Source of the DNA: Myxococcales bacterium
Lineage (GTDB): Bacteria > Myxococcota_A > Polyangia > Polyangiales > GCA-016699535
Length of the DNA: 64,000 bases
Direction: 5' to 3'
NCBI GenBank assembly: GCA_020633325.1
Contig: JACKDX010000001.1
Span: forward strand, 744,001-808,000
The notes under the pieces were generated by a model. The model was not told the origin of the DNA. It ran no database searches and saw only the letters and a program-made list of their open reading frames with translations. Position numbers and translations under genes: made by a program. How positions within the stretch are numbered: the first letter of the stretch is position 1; each line of letters opens with the position of its first letter. Shown piece by piece: positions 26,461 through 34,403 of the stretch.

Positions 26461-28017
26461 TTATGCGCCAGACAAATAATACTGTTCCAAATGATAGTCC
26501 GCGTGCGCTTTGATGGAAATCTGCCGCGAGCACCGCTTTGAGACCTCTTCCATCACCGACTTCGCTTCGCGTTCAAGCATGTCGCATACGGCCGGGTGCG
26601 CGTTGATCACAATGGTGTAACCGGGAAGGGAGTCCTTTTCCCGCGCCACTTGGCGGATGATTTCATGACAGATTGTCGTCTTCGAGAGGAGGTTTCCTGT
26701 TCCGTCGCAATAGAAACACGGTTCGTGCAGCGTTCGCCCGAGCGATTCCCGCGTGCGCTTACGGGTCATTTCCACCAGGCCCAGCTCACTGATGCGAATG
26801 GTTGTGGTCTTGGCACGATCCCGCTTGAGATATTTGGTCAGCAGGCGATAGACTTTCTCGCGATGGGAGGACCTTTCCATATCAATGAAATCGAGCACGA
26901 TGAGTCCGCCAATGTTGCGAAACCGAAGCTGGTAGGCGATTTCTTTTACTGCCTCGAGATTGGTCTGAAGTATGGTTTCCTCGACGTCTTTGCCTTTGCC
27001 TGTGAATCGACCCGTGTTGACGTCGATTGCTGTCAGCGCCTCTGCTTGATCGATGATCAGATGCCCTCCGGATGGCAGCTGCACCTTGCGCGAAAGAGCA
27101 CGGTGCACTTCCTCTTCGATACCGTATTCATCGAAAATTGGTTCTTTACGTGCATAAAGTTCCACGTCGCCCATGCGCTCGGGCATAAAAACGTTCATAA
27201 ACTCGAGCAACTTGGCATGATGCAGAGGGCCATCCACCACCAACCGTCCCACCTCCTCGGTAAAAAGGTCACGGGCTGCTCTGAGTACAATGTCCAGATC
27301 CCGATACAAAAGCGCGGGCGCTTTTGTTGTGTGTTCTTTTTTGGCTGCGACTTCTTCCCAGGTTTTGACCAGATAGGCAATGTCGGCCTTGAGGCGCTTC
27401 TTTGTCAGACCAGCCCCTACCGTCCGCACAATAAGGCCGCCTTTTGGGGGCCTAAGTGATTCAACAGATTCCCGAAGACGCTGCCGTTCGAGATCATTGC
27501 CAATGCGTTTAGAGACGCCAATATGATCGACAGTCGGAAGGTAGACGACATAGCGTCCTGGTAGAGAAATATGGCTCGTAACGCGGGCGCCCTTGGTGCT
27601 TATGGGTGCTTTCGATACCTGCACCACAATGTCCTGCCCCTCCTGAAGCACATCCCGAATCGGTGTGCGTCGGCTGATTCTCATGGGAGACTTAGGACGC
27701 ATAGACGGCGCTGCTCCCGAGGGATCAGCAGGCGCATCCTCGGAACCCGCGGCCTCAGCGTTCTCTAGAGCCTCGAAGTCTTTCTCCGGCGTGAGATCCT
27801 CGACATGCAAAAACGCTGCCCGGTCGAGACCAATGTCAATGAAGGCTGCCTGCATTCCAGGCAAGACTCTTGTCACCTTGCCGAGATAAACATTTCCCAC
27901 CGTGCTCCGTTCATGCTCCCGCTCCACATAGAGCTCGGCCAGAAAACCGTCCTCGATGAGGGCGACACGGGTCTCGCCAATACCGACGTTGATGACTAGG
28001 GTGTTATGCGCTGTCAT
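26461..28017 (-). CDS. rng: ribonuclease G (Rne/Rng family)
   Basis: 518 residues. It is an endoribonuclease for rRNA and mRNA processing. The S1 domain (TVGNVYLGKVTRVLPGMQAAF) has an acidic/proline insertion around residues 75-110. The catalytic part has GGHLIIDQAEALTAIDVNTG with metal-binding Asp residues, and CFYCDGTGNL supplies the zinc-link cysteines. The PilZ gene follows in the same operon. Confidence 0.95.
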   Translation of the reverse strand: MTAHNTLVINVGIGETRVALIEDGFLAELYVEREHERSTVGNVYLGKVTRVLPGMQAAFIDIGLDRAAFLHVEDLTPEKDFEALENAEAAGSEDAPADPSGAAPSMRPKSPMRISRRTPIRDVLQEGQDIVVQVSKAPISTKGARVTSHISLPGRYVVYLPTVDHIGVSKRIGNDLERQRLRESVESLRPPKGGLIVRTVGAGLTKKRLKADIAYLVKTWEEVAAKKEHTTKAPALLYRDLDIVLRAARDLFTEEVGRLVVDGPLHHAKLLEFMNVFMPERMGDVELYARKEPIFDEYGIEEEVHRALSRKVQLPSGGHLIIDQAEALTAIDVNTGRFTGKGKDVEETILQTNLEAVKEIAYQLRFRNIGGLIVLDFIDMERSSHREKVYRLLTKYLKRDRAKTTTIRISELGLVEMTRKRTRESLGRTLHEPCFYCDGTGNLLSKTTICHEIIRQVAREKDSLPGYTIVINAHPAVCDMLEREAKSVMEEVSKRCSRQISIKAHADYHLEQYYLSGA

Positions 28018-28133
28018 GGTGGAGTGCTTCGGTCCGCTAAATGACCCTGCACGCAGGGAAGTTTGGGAGCTTGGCGACTGGCTGAAAGGAAGCTCCGCTG
28101 TTCTTTAGCAATCGTGTTTCGGGCTTTCAGCGA

Positions 28134-28943
28134 TTAGCCTTCCGCGCCTTCCAGCGCTGAAAGATCAGGAAGCTCATCGAGATTGGGCATCAGCACGATT
28201 TCGATGCGGCGGTTCTTCGCACGGTTCTCAGGTTTGTCATTGGCCGCCACGGGCTGGGTATATGCATAGCCAGCCGCCGAGATGCGCGCGCGATCCATGC
28301 CTTGCTCTACAAGGAAATGCAGCACATTGACTGCCCGCGCAGTCGAAAGCTCCCAGTTCGAGGGGAAGCGCTGGCTGCGAATGGGAACATCGTCTGTATG
28401 TCCTGCGATTTGGAAATCCCGATCGGTAATGGATTTCAGCACGGCTGCGACCTGGGTCAGGGTATCTTTGCCCTGTTTCTTTAGCTCGTCTTTCCCGGAA
28501 TCAAACAATACGCCTTCCGGGAGTTCAACAACCATGCGGTTGCGAACAATGCGGACCCGAAGGGCTCCTGAGGCAATCATCGACCGAAAGCGCTTGAGCA
28601 TCGTCCGAAATGTATCGAGACGAGCTTGGGCCTGCTTTTGTGCTCTAGTCAGCTTCGCGCGTTCCTTTTCAAGATTTTCCACATTTTGCCCCAGCGCCTT
28701 CAGCCTATCGATCATGGCTTGGTTTTGAGACTCCACTTCTTCGAGGCGCTTATCGAGCTCGCTTTCCCTGGCACTTGCATCGTTCAGTTGCGCTTCAAGT
28801 GCGCTGATGCGGGTTTGCTTGGCCTGCATTTCCTCTTCAGAATAACCGCATGCCATCAGCATCACGATGCTGCAAACCGCCGTAATCTTTAGGGAATGGC
28901 CGGGGTTTGCACACACATTTTCAATCAATCGATAGCTTTTCAT
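28134..28943 (-). CDS. OmpA-family lipoprotein
   Basis: 269 residues. A signal peptide ends in the lipobox LMAC (Cys32); a coiled coil (about 38-105) follows, then the OmpA/MotB peptidoglycan-binding domain with LPEGVLFDSGKDELKKQG, IAGHTDDVPI and NRRIEIVL. It probably links the outer membrane to peptidoglycan. It lies upstream of rng, same strand, 116 bases away. Confidence 0.85.
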   Translation of the reverse strand: MKSYRLIENVCANPGHSLKITAVCSIVMLMACGYSEEEMQAKQTRISALEAQLNDASARESELDKRLEEVESQNQAMIDRLKALGQNVENLEKERAKLTRAQKQAQARLDTFRTMLKRFRSMIASGALRVRIVRNRMVVELPEGVLFDSGKDELKKQGKDTLTQVAAVLKSITDRDFQIAGHTDDVPIRSQRFPSNWELSTARAVNVLHFLVEQGMDRARISAAGYAYTQPVAANDKPENRAKNRRIEIVLMPNLDELPDLSALEGAEG

Positions 28944-29316
28944 CTCTCCCCCTTTTGGGATGGGTGCGATCAGGCCTAAGGCGTTACGCCCCGGGTCGCA
29001 TCCAGTTGCAATTAGGCAGGGGTGCGAGCCACTGTCAACACATTTAGTGGGGCTCCATCATGTTCTTTGGCGACTTTTTCAACGGTTTCGCACACATGGT
29101 GCGCCATATATAATTTATAAGTAATTTCAATGAGTTATAAAATGATGACACCACTCACTGGTCAAATACCACTAAGTTATATATAAATTATAGCTGTTTG
29201 AACTTGACACTTGGAGTGACGTTACAATACGCTGCTTGTGTCGCCTCTAGACTCGGTCGGGCTTGGGGTCTGGAGGATTTACCAACGTAACATTCCCGGC
29301 TCATAGGAGAATCCGC
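28944..29316. other. long intergenic region with AT-rich block
   Basis: About 370 bases without a gene between the OmpA-family gene and the histone-like gene. Positions 29100-29230 are strikingly AT-rich (for example TTATATATAAATTATA) compared with the rest of the window. A candidate sigma-70 promoter for the histone-like gene sits at its right end. No RNA gene was recognised. Confidence 0.6.
29204..29233 (+). promoter_or_regulatory. candidate promoter of the histone-like gene
   Basis: A perfect -35 TTGACA (29204-29209) is followed after 18 bases by TACGCT (29228-29233). It leads to a leader of about 80 bases before ATG 29317. Confidence 0.5.
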
Positions 29317-29652
29317 ATGGCGAAACGAAAGACAAAGAAGAAGACAAGCGGAAAGAAGGCCACACCTCGTAAGAAGAAGACGAGCACCCGCACGTCCAAA
29401 GCGAGAAAGACCACGAAGCGCAAGGCCACAAAGCGAAGCGGCACCACGAAGAAGCGCGCCACCAAAAAGCGTGCAACCAAGAAGCGCGCCACCAAAAAGC
29501 GTGCAACCAAGAAGCGCGCCACCAAAAAGCGTGCAACCAAGAAGCGCGCCACCAAAAAGCGCGGTTCCAAGGGCAAGAAGAAGGGCGCTCGAAAAGGCTC
29601 CTCATCCGTCGTGATGCCACCAGGCTTGGGACCCATCTCTTCTCCCTTCTAA
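29317..29652 (+). CDS. lysine-rich histone H1-like DNA-binding protein
   Basis: 111 residues dominated by Lys, Arg, Thr and Ala. The core is a run of pentapeptides TKKRA, seven in a row, between a basic start (AKRKTKKKTSGKK) and a tail (VVMPPGLGPISSPF). Such proteins bind DNA through charge and compact it. AGGAGA sits eight bases before ATG 29317. The centre is encoded by a perfect 30-base tandem repeat. A strong terminator follows, so it is probably a single-gene transcript. Confidence 0.85.
   Translation: MAKRKTKKKTSGKKATPRKKKTSTRTSKARKTTKRKATKRSGTTKKRATKKRATKKRATKKRATKKRATKKRATKKRATKKRGSKGKKKGARKGSSSVVMPPGLGPISSPF
29461..29550 (+). repeat. three perfect 30-bp tandem repeats inside the histone-like gene
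   Basis: The unit starts ACCAAAAAGCGTGCAACC and ends GAAGCGCGCC; three copies are identical, and partial copies flank them. Each unit encodes ten residues (two TKKRA). Because the unit is a multiple of three, gain or loss of copies keeps the frame. Confidence 0.95.
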
Positions 29653-29690
29653 GGAGAAGTTGGGTCATATCATCCAGCATTAGATCGGAG

Positions 29691-29728
29691 CAGGTCGCCC
29701 AGTTTTGGCTGGGCGGCCTGTTTTTTTT
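29691..29728 (+). terminator. Rho-independent terminator
   Basis: A 12-bp stem with one G-T wobble (CAGGTCGCCCAG / CTGGGCGGCCTG), a six-base loop TTTTGG and a run of eight T. It closes the histone-like gene. Confidence 0.95.
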
Positions 29729-29805
29729 GCCTCTTGATTGACGCTTGGCTGGAAGATGACCTAAAACTCTTATGGATCGTCAGGATATTGCACTGAAATG
29801 CCCGT

Positions 29806-30786
29806 ATGTTGGAGCACGAAATTGGAGTCGTCTGCGGCGCGTGTGACGCGTATACCCCTATGGGGCAAAATGTATGCGTGGGTTGTGGGCGCGAGGTACG
29901 CCTGCACGCTCCCGGATCGGCTGCTCAGCTCGAGCCCAGTAGCGAGCCGCCCGGTGAGGTGCCCGGTACATCAGCCGTTACCAATGGAGATCCACTGATG
30001 GAGCAAGCGCGCCATTACGTGTGTACACAATGCGCGACGTTGGTGCCTTCGGGCCACAAATTTTGCGGCAACTGCGGTGCGCAAGTCCCGCTCATGGTTC
30101 AAAAACTACAGACGAATTATTTCGGGCCGATGCAGACACCGGGGCGCGGGCGACTATTGGTCATTCGCGGACAGGAGGGTTCCGACGGTATCAACTACGT
30201 GCTCAACACTGATGCCTATGTCATCGGCAGAACCACCGGGGAAATACTTTTTCCAATGGACTCGTGGGTCAGTCCACAACACGCAAAGTTATTTTACGAT
30301 GCCTCCGGGCTATCAATCACGGATCTCGGGAGCGTCAATGGCGTGTACGTGCGCATCAGGGAGCCGGTCACGCTACAACTTGGCGACGCCTTCATTTGCG
30401 GTGAACAGGTGTTTCGTTTGGAAGCACCGCCAAAAGATTCGACGCATACTACTCCGGATATGACATATTTTTATGCGTCGCCGAAGCGCCCAAGCGCTTT
30501 TCGTATTATTCAGGTGCTCGAGGGTGGCCGAGAGGGAATAGTATTTTGCGCACGCGGGAACCAGGTGCGTATAGGCCGCGAAGACAACGACTTGAATTTT
30601 TCCGAAGACGTATTCATGTCAGGAAACCATGCGACATTACAAATGGTGGCCGAGGGAAGATTTTCTTTGACCGACAACAACTCTAAGAATGGTACCTATA
30701 TGCGTATCCGTGAGAAGCAGGCCTTGAGACATGATGACTATCTGTTCATTGGCCATCATCTTTTGCGGGTAGAGCTCACCGCTTAG
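29806..30786 (+). CDS. zinc-ribbon and double FHA domain protein
   Basis: 326 residues. Two zinc ribbons (CGAC...CVGC, about residues 10-29, and CTQC...CGNC, about 73-91) precede two FHA domains. FHA1 has VIGRTTGEIL and GSVNGVYVRI; FHA2 has RIGREDNDL and NSKNGTYMRI. FHA domains read phosphothreonine, so a phospho-signalling adaptor is likely. A paralogue follows 17 bases after the stop. No kinase is next to it. The start ATG has no strong ribosome site. Confidence 0.85.
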   Translation: MLEHEIGVVCGACDAYTPMGQNVCVGCGREVRLHAPGSAAQLEPSSEPPGEVPGTSAVTNGDPLMEQARHYVCTQCATLVPSGHKFCGNCGAQVPLMVQKLQTNYFGPMQTPGRGRLLVIRGQEGSDGINYVLNTDAYVIGRTTGEILFPMDSWVSPQHAKLFYDASGLSITDLGSVNGVYVRIREPVTLQLGDAFICGEQVFRLEAPPKDSTHTTPDMTYFYASPKRPSAFRIIQVLEGGREGIVFCARGNQVRIGREDNDLNFSEDVFMSGNHATLQMVAEGRFSLTDNNSKNGTYMRIREKQALRHDDYLFIGHHLLRVELTA

Positions 30787-30803
30787 CTTTATGAGGTTTT
30801 GAC

Positions 30804-31793
30804 GTGACAGCTTGTCAGCGATGCGGCCGCGAGAACCAAGAGCATTACAAGTTTTGTCTTGGGTGTGGAGCTGAGCTCCCCAAACAAGATAGCGCGCCAC
30901 GTAAGGACTTTAAACTTCCAACGCCAGCGTCCATCAAGGCACCAAGCCTCAGGCCCTCGGGCCGCGTATCGCAGGTGCCCGCCGAAACTGTGCATGTTTC
31001 CGCGTCAGCCCCAGCGGAAGCGACGGTGGCGTGCGCCGCTTGTGGGATTGCCGTTCCCAAAAGCTTTCGTTTCTGCGGAGGGTGCGGCCATGCCATGGCC
31101 GCCGCATCAGCGTCAGCTCCTGAGGCCTCTCAGCCTGCGGGCGCCGGAGCCAGTACGCGAGTGCCCTCACTAGTACTGATTCAAGCTGATGGCACCGATG
31201 GCGAAGCCTTTGCGCTGAGCCAAGAATCAACCATGGTGGGGAGAGAGACCGATCCATTGTTTGCCAGCGATTCGTTTTTGTCGCCGCGTCACGCGACGTT
31301 TGCTCGGCGAAGCGATGTGCTCACCGTCACAGATGAAGCCAGTCTCAATGGCGTCTATCTGCGCATTGCACCGAACACACCCATCGAACTCAACGATGGG
31401 TCCATGTTTCGCATCGGCCAAGAAATTCTCAAGGTGCAAAGCCATGGGCCAGACACCGGCCAAGACAGTGGTGTGGATGTCATGGGTAGCCCCGCACGCG
31501 GAATTGTGGGCCGTATCGCTACGGTCATCGGGTATGATGTGGTGGGTGATGCGTTCCCGGTCTTAGCGGGCGGTCTCCATATGGGCCGAGAACGCGGCGA
31601 TGTTCTCTTTCCTGACGATGGCTATGTTTCGGGGCTTCACTGCCGAATTCATCACGAGCGCGGCAAGCTGATGTTGACCGATGTGGGTAGTTCCAATGGA
31701 ACGTACGTCCGGCTCGAGAGCGGTCGGGCAGTCACCCTTAATGCGGGAGATCTCTTGCTGCTCGGCCAGCAGCTATTTCGCGTCCAAATATAG
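30804..31793 (+). CDS. zinc-ribbon and double FHA domain protein (paralogue of upstream gene)
   Basis: 329 residues starting at GTG. Same layout as the gene before it: zinc ribbons CQRC...CLGC and CAAC...CGGC, then FHA1 (VGRETDPLF, SPRHATF, SLNGVYLRI) and FHA2 (MGRERGDVL, SGLHCRI, SSNGTYVRL). Second FHA retains SSNG, the best phosphopeptide-binding signature of the four. The pair is a tandem duplication, but the proteins have diverged widely. No membrane segments. Confidence 0.85.
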   Translation: MTACQRCGRENQEHYKFCLGCGAELPKQDSAPRKDFKLPTPASIKAPSLRPSGRVSQVPAETVHVSASAPAEATVACAACGIAVPKSFRFCGGCGHAMAAASASAPEASQPAGAGASTRVPSLVLIQADGTDGEAFALSQESTMVGRETDPLFASDSFLSPRHATFARRSDVLTVTDEASLNGVYLRIAPNTPIELNDGSMFRIGQEILKVQSHGPDTGQDSGVDVMGSPARGIVGRIATVIGYDVVGDAFPVLAGGLHMGRERGDVLFPDDGYVSGLHCRIHHERGKLMLTDVGSSNGTYVRLESGRAVTLNAGDLLLLGQQLFRVQI

Positions 31794-31832
31794 TGCCGCA
31801 TCAAGCCGTCGCACGGAGGCACACAATTACAA

Positions 31833-33749
31833 CTAAGGTGTAATATTACCGTGGGACTGAATTTTATAAGCGGGTGCGATTTCATCGTAGCTTATCACCG
31901 TCACGCCCATGCTATCGGAGTTCAATAAGACCCAACATGCTCGTCGCACGTCTCCGTGGGTCAATACTGTCAATCCGTGAGGCATGTGTTCCCGAGCACG
32001 CCTTACGGCTGTAAGAATGTCACGCCTCAACTCAGGGTCTAAGGCCAGCTTTGGATCAATGCCGGGCTCGATGATTGCGCCTCTGATCGCGTCTTCGATT
32101 AAGGGATCCAGGGTATGTACGACAATCAATCCGTCGCGCGCCAAGGGTTCACTGATATATCCCTTGAGTCCTACCCGAGCGCGGGCCAACAAATCCCCCT
32201 CGCCTTGTCTCTGAGTATCCGCGAAGGCGAAGGTCTCGAGCACCGCTTCGAGCGTTTGTAATCCAATCCCCTCTTGAGCAAGCCCGCGCATCACGGCGGT
32301 GAGCGACGCAAGCGATACCCGATGAGGGATTGCGTGGTTGACCAACTGCGGCTGCGTGAGACGCAAGGTCTGTAGACGTTCCCCCACGGTATTCATGCTT
32401 ATCCACAAATAGCCATGCTGTTCAGCACCCTGTCTCACCAATGCCAGCACCTGGGCGATGTCGGCATGAGACTGTGAGGCGGGATGGACGGCTTCGCCTC
32501 GCACATGGACGGCGATTCCATGATCGCCGAGTTCGGGATCGAGCACAAGCTGGGGCGACGGTAGCTCGATGGCCAAACCGGCCCGCAGTCGCTTGCGCTC
32601 GATCTCAAGACCGTCGTCGAGCGCCATGCCATGTGGTTCTGTCATGCATTGTGCATAAAGCTCGCGGCCGACGCGAAGCTCGAATGAAGGAAGAGCCACC
32701 AATGGCATGAGATTCAGAGGAGCATGTGCGGGCAGTTGGCTTTGGCGCGCCGCGCGTATTCGTTGCGCGCTACGGCTGCTCACCCACAATACACCCGCCA
32801 ACACCAGAAACGGAAAAGTTGGCAGGCCGGGCAAAAGCGCAAGAACAGCCAGCAAGCATGCACCGGTGATGAGCGGCTTGGGATTGCCAAGAAGCTGAGA
32901 GACCATATCGGTTGCGAGCGAAGACTTGTGGTTTTCCGACGCCACCCGTGTCACGACCAACGCAGATGCGGTGGAGATCAGCAGCGCCGGAATTTGAGAG
33001 ACGAGCCCGTCTCCAATAGTGAGTAATCCAAATATCTTCAGGCTTTTTTCGACGGGAAAGTCCATCATCAGCGTGCCGGTAGCGACGCCGCCAATGATAT
33101 TGATCAAAATGATGAGAATGCTGGCGATGGCATCTCCTTTGACGAACTTCATCGCGCCATCCATCGCACCATAAAACTGACTCTCACGATGAAGCGCTTG
33201 GCGCTTGGCATTGGCCTGCTCGTAATCCAGTGCTCCTGCGCGCAGGTCAGCGTCAATGGCCATCTGTTTTCCGGGCATCGCATCAAGCGTAAACCGTGCT
33301 CCCACCTCAGCCACGCGCTCGGATCCCTTTGCGATCACGACGTACTGAACGATGGTGAGAATAAAAAACACAATGGCACCCACGACGTAGTTGGCCTTGA
33401 CGACATAAGTGCCAAAGCTTTCGATGACCCGCCCCGCGTCCGCCTGCACCAATATCAGTCGCGTGGAGGAAATGTTAAGCCCCAGTCTATAGAGTGTGCT
33501 GATGAGCAGAATGGTGGGAAACGATCCAAACGCCATCGCATGGGGAACCTGAGTCGCTACCAAAAGCAGGACCACTGAAAACGAAAGATTGGTGACAATC
33601 AGCACGTCTAGGACGCCGGTAGGGAGGGGAACGATCATCATTCCCACGATCAGCACCACAAAAATGGTCAACGCGATTTCGGATAGTTCCCGCGAGTCGG
33701 ACAAACCCGGGCGCGCGATAGAGCGCCAGTGCCGCGAGATAGCACGCAT
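31833..33749 (-). CDS. type III secretion export gate protein, SctV/FlhA family
   Basis: 638 residues. The N-terminal half has about eight transmembrane helices, and the family signature VGARFTLDAMPGKQMAIDAD is intact; the cytoplasmic part runs from about residue 340 to the end. In injectisomes and flagella this protein forms the nonameric export gate. Its length suits the non-flagellar type, but FlhA cannot be excluded. It starts three bases after recR and no other type III gene is in the window, so it is an orphan here. Confidence 0.85.
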   Translation of the reverse strand: MRAISRHWRSIARPGLSDSRELSEIALTIFVVLIVGMMIVPLPTGVLDVLIVTNLSFSVVLLLVATQVPHAMAFGSFPTILLISTLYRLGLNISSTRLILVQADAGRVIESFGTYVVKANYVVGAIVFFILTIVQYVVIAKGSERVAEVGARFTLDAMPGKQMAIDADLRAGALDYEQANAKRQALHRESQFYGAMDGAMKFVKGDAIASILIILINIIGGVATGTLMMDFPVEKSLKIFGLLTIGDGLVSQIPALLISTASALVVTRVASENHKSSLATDMVSQLLGNPKPLITGACLLAVLALLPGLPTFPFLVLAGVLWVSSRSAQRIRAARQSQLPAHAPLNLMPLVALPSFELRVGRELYAQCMTEPHGMALDDGLEIERKRLRAGLAIELPSPQLVLDPELGDHGIAVHVRGEAVHPASQSHADIAQVLALVRQGAEQHGYLWISMNTVGERLQTLRLTQPQLVNHAIPHRVSLASLTAVMRGLAQEGIGLQTLEAVLETFAFADTQRQGEGDLLARARVGLKGYISEPLARDGLIVVHTLDPLIEDAIRGAIIEPGIDPKLALDPELRRDILTAVRRAREHMPHGLTVLTHGDVRRACWVLLNSDSMGVTVISYDEIAPAYKIQSHGNITP

Positions 33750-33752
33750 CTA

Positions 33753-34391
33753 TTAGAGGGCCTTTCGCCCGTCGAATGCACGCTCCATGGTGACGTGATC
33801 GGTAAACTCCAGCTCGCCCCCGTGAGGTACGCCACTGGCGATGCGGGTTACAGTGATCTCCAATGGTCGAAATAACTGCGCAAGGTAAAGAGCGGTCGCC
33901 TCGCCCTCGACGCTTAACGGAGTGGCGATGATAATCTCCTGAATGGTGCCCTGCTTGGCTTGCTCTAAAAGGGGACCTACGCGAATGTCATCGGGCTGGA
34001 TGCCATCAAGGGGGGCCAACAGCTGGTGCAGAACGAAGTATACCCCCCTGTACGTATTCGTGCGTTCCACTGCTACCAAATCTTGCACAGTGGCGACAAT
34101 ACACACCGTGGACCTGTCCCGACGATGATCCAGGCAGATGGCGCAAGACTCGTTAGAACCATAGTTCCCACACTGCTGACATTTTTTGACGCGATGATGG
34201 AGTTCAGCGAGGCTTTTGCTGAGTGCATGCGCATATTCGGGCTGCTGTCTGAGTACAAAAAAACAAAGTCTCATGGCCGTGCGTTCCCCGATGCCGGGGA
34301 GCCGGGCCAAGATGTCCACAAGCTCTGCCAGTGGATCGGACGGGGGAAAGGCGCGGATGGTCAGAGGCTTCGCGATCGAGGAAAGCTTCAT
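33753..34391 (-). CDS. recR: recombination protein RecR
   Basis: 212 residues. It acts with RecO (and RecF) to load RecA at gaps. An N-terminal helix-hairpin-helix (LARLPGIGERTAMRL) is followed by a four-cysteine zinc finger (CQQCGNYGSNESCAIC) and the Toprim domain (VCIVATVQDLVAVERT, ATPLSVEGEATALYL). It lies 12 bases after dnaX. The small gene ybaB/ebfC usually found between them is missing. Confidence 0.95.
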   Translation of the reverse strand: MKLSSIAKPLTIRAFPPSDPLAELVDILARLPGIGERTAMRLCFFVLRQQPEYAHALSKSLAELHHRVKKCQQCGNYGSNESCAICLDHRRDRSTVCIVATVQDLVAVERTNTYRGVYFVLHQLLAPLDGIQPDDIRVGPLLEQAKQGTIQEIIIATPLSVEGEATALYLAQLFRPLEITVTRIASGVPHGGELEFTDHVTMERAFDGRKAL

Positions 34392-34403
34392 GGAATGCGT
34401 ACT

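Noticed and set aside
26596..27459. 287-residue open frame on the plus strand
   Set aside because: It lies entirely opposite the well-conserved RNase G gene.
29461..29550. Perfect tandem repeats that might suggest a CRISPR array
   Set aside because: The units are contiguous with no spacers and lie in frame inside a lysine-rich gene.
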